Below, piece by piece: positions 49,159-52,589 of a stretch of DNA of 52,589 nt. The notes beneath the pieces are model-generated. The model did no database searches and was not told the DNA's origin. It was given only the letters and a program-made list of their open reading frames with translations. Positions within the stretch are counted from its first letter, which is position 1. Every line of letters starts with the position of its first letter. Location: positions 1-52,589 of the forward strand of contig CAZTHL010000018.1 in the NCBI GenBank assembly GCA_964613585.1, written 5' to 3'. The position numbers and the translations under genes were made by a program. This DNA is from CAZTHL01 sp964613585 (GTDB lineage: Bacteria > Pseudomonadota > Alphaproteobacteria > DSM-16000 > Inquilinaceae).

Positions 49159-50736
49159 ATGCGCGACCATGGACACCATCGGGCCGGCCTTTCAATAAGC
49201 GAGCCATCGCTTCCCATATCAAGGCCGTTCCACGCCTCGCTGCTGACCACCGCGCTCGGCACCGGCGTTGCCGGGCTGCTGACCATGGCCGTTCCCTGGT
49301 CGCTGCTCTCGGCCGGCGCCGATCCGCTTTGGGCCGGCGTGGCCGCCGCGGCGTTGCATGTGCCGGTGGCGCTCGGCCTGTGGCTCGGCGGCCGGCTCGT
49401 CGAGCGCATAGGCGCGCGCGCCGTGCTGCTCGCCTCCGACGCCGCCTCGGCAGCCGCCGTCGCGGGCGCGCTGCTCGCCGTCGCCGACCCGTCCGCGCTT
49501 CCCGTCGTCATCGCGCTGCTGGCGCTCGCCAACGGCCTCGGCGCGCCCGGCAGCGTCGCTCAAGACGCTCGGATGCCGGAGCTCGCCCGCCTTGCGCGTG
49601 TTCCGCTCGCGCGGGCCAACAGCGTACGCGAGATCACCGTCACCGTCGCCCAGGTCGCGGGACCCGTGACCGGGGTCCTGCTGGCGGACGGGTGGGGCCT
49701 CACCGGTGTCGTCCGCGTCGCCGCGACAGTGCTCGCCCTCGCCACCTTGGTCGACCTGGGGACGTTTCCGCGCTTCCGCCGGCACCGCGGGTCCGGCAAG
49801 GCGACGACGATGGGGGGCGAACTCGCGGTGCTGGCAGCGGATCCGGCGCTGCGCACCGTCATCCTCGTTGCCCTGCCGCTCGTGGCCGTGCTCGGCGCGC
49901 TCGACGAGATCGTGGCGCCGGCCCTCGCCCTCTCGGCCGGGCTCGGCGCCGACGCCATGGCCGTCTTCCTTGGCCTTGCCGGGGCCGGCGCGCTCGCCTC
50001 GGGCGCGCTCCACGCGGTCCGCGGCCATCGGCTGCCGGCGCGGCCGATCGTCCTGGCCGGCCTGTCCTCGGTCGCGCTCGGCCTGGCCGCCCTGGCGATG
50101 TTGCCGCCGGCGCCGGCGTTCCTCGTCGCCCCTGTTCTGGTCGGCCTCGGCGTCGGGCCGCTTTGGCCGATCATCGTCACCGTCATCCACCGTCGCGTGC
50201 CAGCGGCCGGGCGCGGCCCCGCGATCGGCACCGTGTCGGCGTTCATCCTGCTCGCGCAGCCGGCGGCGGCCGTCGCCGCCGGCCCCGCCGTGGGCGCGCT
50301 CGGCGCCCCGGTGATCGCCGTCGGGCTGGCCGCCGCCGCCGCGGTCGCTCTTGCGGCACCGATCCTGCCCGGCCTCCGGATCCTCGACGCGCGGCCCCTT
50401 TCGGGCCCCGCGCCGATCATCGGAGAGACCCGACCCATGCGCTTCCGCCCTGTTCCAGTCGCCGGCGCCGTCGCGCTGGTCGCCGCCGCCGGCTGGGCGA
50501 TGATGCCGGCATCACCGCCACCCGAGCCGATCCGGGCGCCGGCACCGGTCGTGCCGCCGGCAGGCATCGGCGCGCACGGCCGGATCGAGCCGGCGTCCCG
50601 CGCGCTCAAGGTCGGCCGGCCGCTGGAGGCCGACGGCGCGCGGATCGAGCGCCTGATGGTGTTCCCGGTAACCGTGTGGCGGCCGGGGACGTCCTTGCCA
50701 TCCTCGCGGATCATCCGGTCCGTCCGGCGGCCCTGA
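49159..50736 (+). CDS. MFS transporter fused in frame to the start of a membrane-fusion protein
   Basis: The frame of 525 residues begins with a major-facilitator exporter of about 415 residues and 10-12 hydrophobic helices (SLLTTALGTGVAGLLTMAVPWSLL, GGRLVERIGARAVLLASDAASA with the MFS motif between helices 2 and 3). At residue about 427 it runs without stop into MRFRPVPVAGAVALVAAAGWAMMP, a new signal-anchor, and AHGRIEPASRALKVGRPLEADGARIERL, the start of a HlyD/DevB-type fusion protein. ATG 50437 has its own ribosome site (CGGAGAGAC), so two genes were probably joined by loss of the MFS stop. The fused tail then ends in a frameshift at about 50665. Whether the MFS part still works is open. 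Confidence 0.75.
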   Translation: MRDHGHHRAGLSISEPSLPISRPFHASLLTTALGTGVAGLLTMAVPWSLLSAGADPLWAGVAAAALHVPVALGLWLGGRLVERIGARAVLLASDAASAAAVAGALLAVADPSALPVVIALLALANGLGAPGSVAQDARMPELARLARVPLARANSVREITVTVAQVAGPVTGVLLADGWGLTGVVRVAATVLALATLVDLGTFPRFRRHRGSGKATTMGGELAVLAADPALRTVILVALPLVAVLGALDEIVAPALALSAGLGADAMAVFLGLAGAGALASGALHAVRGHRLPARPIVLAGLSSVALGLAALAMLPPAPAFLVAPVLVGLGVGPLWPIIVTVIHRRVPAAGRGPAIGTVSAFILLAQPAAAVAAGPAVGALGAPVIAVGLAAAAAVALAAPILPGLRILDARPLSGPAPIIGETRPMRFRPVPVAGAVALVAAAGWAMMPASPPPEPIRAPAPVVPPAGIGAHGRIEPASRALKVGRPLEADGARIERLMVFPVTVWRPGTSLPSSRIIRSVRRP

Positions 50737-51341
50737 CGACGGCCGAGGCGGCGGTCCGCGCCGCCGAGGCGGTGCTGGCGCACATGGCGGCCGGCGCTGC
50801 GGTGGCCGATCGCGTTGCCCAGCGAGCCCGCAGCGACGCGCTCGTCGTCGAGCTGCGGCTGGCGGAGGCGACCCTCGATCGTCGGGCGAGGCCGCTGCCG
50901 GCCAGACCGCCTCGCGCTCCGCCGACGGGTCGGCTTTGTGTTTCAGCAGGACAACCTGCTCGCCTGCCTGTCGGGACGGCAGAATCGGGAGATGGCGCTC
51001 GAGCTTGGCCCCGTGCTCGACGCACGGGCGCGCCGGGCGCCGGCCGAGGCGATGCGGCGCCGGGTCGGCCTCGGCGATCGGCTCGACCATGTCCCGGCGC
51101 GCCTGTCGGGCGGGCAGCGGCAGCGGATGGCGATCGAGCGCCCTTGTCCGCCGGCCGGAGCTGCTCCTGGCCGACGAGCCGACGGCCTCGCTCGACAAGG
51201 CGACCGGCCGAGAGGTGGCGGGATGGATCGAGGCGCTGGCGCGGGAACGCGGCGTGCCGGTTCTCCTGGTCACCCACGCTGGCCATGGCCGACCGCGTGG
51301 TGACGATGGGGGACGGCCAGATCGTCGATGGCGCCGGCTGA
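50437..51341 (+). pseudogene. Remnants of a DevBCA-type ABC exporter: fusion protein and ATPase fragments, permease missing
   Basis: Reading across frames: a fusion-protein N-terminus (from 50437), a frame change near 50665 into GDVLAILADHPVRPAALTTAEAAVRAAEAVLAHM and RLAEATLDR, then near 50910 an abrupt jump into an ATPase of the DevA/LolD type. There RRVGFVFQQDNLLACLSGRQN (Q-loop), RLSGGQRQRMAIE (signature), another frame change near 51145, LLLADEPTASLDKATG (Walker B) and a third change near 51280 to LAMADRVVTMGDGQIVDGAG. Walker A and the whole permease gene are gone. Several frameshifts plus a deletion mean it is non-functional. Confidence 0.85.
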
Positions 51342-51365
51342 AGGGATTTCCCCGAGCCATCGCCG

Positions 51366-52430
51366 TCACCCCAGATGCCGGCCGACCCAGTCGAGCCACG
51401 CGGTGCCGAGGCCGAGCCGATCGAGCCCCTGGACCACGAGCGGAAACGACAGGACCGTGTTGTTGAGGGTGAAGCGGCGCCGGGTGGCGGGGGCGACCGG
51501 CCACACCGGCATGGCCTCGATCTCGCGCAGCAGTCCAGCCTCGACCTCGATCTCCTCGCGCAGCCGGGTCCGGGACTCGCGGTCCTGCGTGGCGACCAGT
51601 TCGTCGCGCAGCCCGTTGAGGCGTCCGGCCATGGCGTCGGCGTGCGCCTGCAGGTCTCGCTTCTGCCGGCGCATGACCCGGTGGAACGAGAGCAGTGGCA
51701 GCACGAAGGCCAGCACCACGAAGACGAGCGCCACCAGCAGCAGGCCGCTGTACGGCTCGACCCAATGGTCGTAGCGGCCGAAACGCTTGTCGAGCAGGGT
51801 GATCAGCACGAGCCACAGCGCCAGGTAGGCTGCCGGCAGCGACACCACGGTGGCCTGGCGGAAGAAGAAGTCGCCGATCGGCCGAAGCCCGCCGGCGCCG
51901 TCGATCGCCCCGGGCCGCGCCACCACCGCCACCTTGTGCCGCGCCAGGACGCGGGCGAGCATGGAGCTGTGGGCCATGGCGCCGAGATAGCGGCCGGCGG
52001 GAAAGGCGATCAGCGTCTCCAGCACGCCGAGCCGCAGCAGGCCCGGCGACCAGGTATCGGCCAGGGCGAGGGCGAAGGCGCCGGCGATGGCGGCCGAGGC
52101 GACCAGCCCGCCGACGAGCCGCCAGCGCGGGCGCGCGGCGCGGAAGGCGTCGGCGACCTCGTCGATCGGGGTGGCGCCGGCGACCAGTACCTGACGGCGG
52201 CCGAGCGCAACGATGGTGCGGTCGAGCCGGCGCGGCAGCGGCCATGCGGCGTACGCGCCGACCAGGAACAGGACGAGCCCGGACAGCAGCATCCAGTCCC
52301 AGGCAATGAAGCGCTCGCCGTGGCGGCCCCATTCCCGGACCGCGAAGCCGAGCAGCAGGAGCCACAGCACGCCCACCGTGGCCCAATGCCAGTACCGCTC
52401 CCGGCTTCCTGTCCGCTTCCTCCCTGCCAC
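51366..52430 (-). CDS. Integral membrane protein of unknown family
   Basis: A 354-residue protein, GTG start at 52430 with GGGGAGA upstream. Hydrophobic helices lie at about 16-35 (WATVGVLWLLLLGFAV), 45-62 (MLLSGLVLFLVGAYAAW), 105-125, 200-220 (VVSLPAAYLALWLVLITLL) and 230-255 (GLLLVALVFVVLAFVLPLLSF). They are followed by a charged coiled-coil-like segment (RRQKRDLQAHADAMAGRLNGLRDELVATQDRESRTRLREEIEVE) and a hydrophobic C-terminus. I recognise no family. It converges with the ABC exporter remnant. The last 159 bp of the window show no gene. Confidence 0.8.
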   Translation of the reverse strand: MAGRKRTGSRERYWHWATVGVLWLLLLGFAVREWGRHGERFIAWDWMLLSGLVLFLVGAYAAWPLPRRLDRTIVALGRRQVLVAGATPIDEVADAFRAARPRWRLVGGLVASAAIAGAFALALADTWSPGLLRLGVLETLIAFPAGRYLGAMAHSSMLARVLARHKVAVVARPGAIDGAGGLRPIGDFFFRQATVVSLPAAYLALWLVLITLLDKRFGRYDHWVEPYSGLLLVALVFVVLAFVLPLLSFHRVMRRQKRDLQAHADAMAGRLNGLRDELVATQDRESRTRLREEIEVEAGLLREIEAMPVWPVAPATRRRFTLNNTVLSFPLVVQGLDRLGLGTAWLDWVGRHLG

Positions 52431-52589
52431 CGTCGGGTCTCCCCGCTGCCCCGGACCGGGAGGATACCGGAAACGGCGATGCTGCGCTGCGCTGTGCTGC
52501 GGCAGAGATGGTGTACGGAAGGGCCGGATCGTGCCCGGCCTTGACCATCAAGGCGAGGGTATGGCCGCTGCGTCGGATGGAGCGAAGAG

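Overview
The window is GC-rich (about 70 percent by eye) with short intergenic gaps and GTG/TTG starts behind GGAG-type ribosome sites. Gene content and order (bactofilin, pstSCAB, tsaE-murU-addB, malonyl-CoA decarboxylase, YggT, DUF2244) suggest an alphaproteobacterium, probably of the Rhodospirillales type. The genus cannot be read from the sequence.

Layout. (1) 64-5426: an R-body (reb) locus. A sigma factor comes first, then a short RebB, a long divergent RebB-like protein, a 526-residue protein of unknown family in unusually AT-rich DNA, two overlapping small helical genes, two tandem RebB paralogues and a strong hairpin. This is the most interesting region: the reb proteins are recognisable but the three to four genes between them are not. 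(2) 5.6-12.7 kb: a periplasmic PQQ-type sugar dehydrogenase and a phosphate ABC transporter with pstS genes on both sides of pstCAB. (3) 12.7-33.3 kb: mostly housekeeping genes (a possible PagL-like outer-membrane protein, a zincin, pterin dehydratase, pgk, a methyltransferase, CYTH-CHAD, Ada-like methyltransferase, endonuclease III, bactofilin, adenosine kinase, malonyl-CoA decarboxylase, a CBS protein, a protein phosphatase, tRNA-Ala(CGC), YggT, a DsbA-like protein, a ribbon-helix-helix protein, ferredoxin-NADP reductase, tsaE, murU). (4) 33.3-40.6 kb: addB stops after about a third of its length. It is followed by CapA and hydrolase genes and a phage-like module: a three-domain peptidoglycan hydrolase, a tail-spike protein and two unknowns. 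(5) 40.8-43.8 kb: a 1002-residue exported six-heme cytochrome. (6) 44.5-45.6 kb: an ORF6N-domain protein behind a perfect 22-bp inverted repeat. (7) 45.7-48.3 kb: a heme-degrading-monooxygenase-like gene overlapping a lipoprotein solute-binding gene that is broken by a 100-N assembly gap, with a Fur-box-like site upstream. (8) 48.5-52.4 kb: a TetR regulator, an MFS exporter fused in frame to the start of a membrane-fusion protein, frameshifted remnants of an ABC exporter, and an unknown membrane protein.

Recurring small-scale features are short tandem repeats of unrelated sequence in gaps between genes and a dispersed inverted-repeat element with arms AGCGTTTCCG/CGGAAACGCT. All identifications come from reading motifs and gene order. 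No database search was run.
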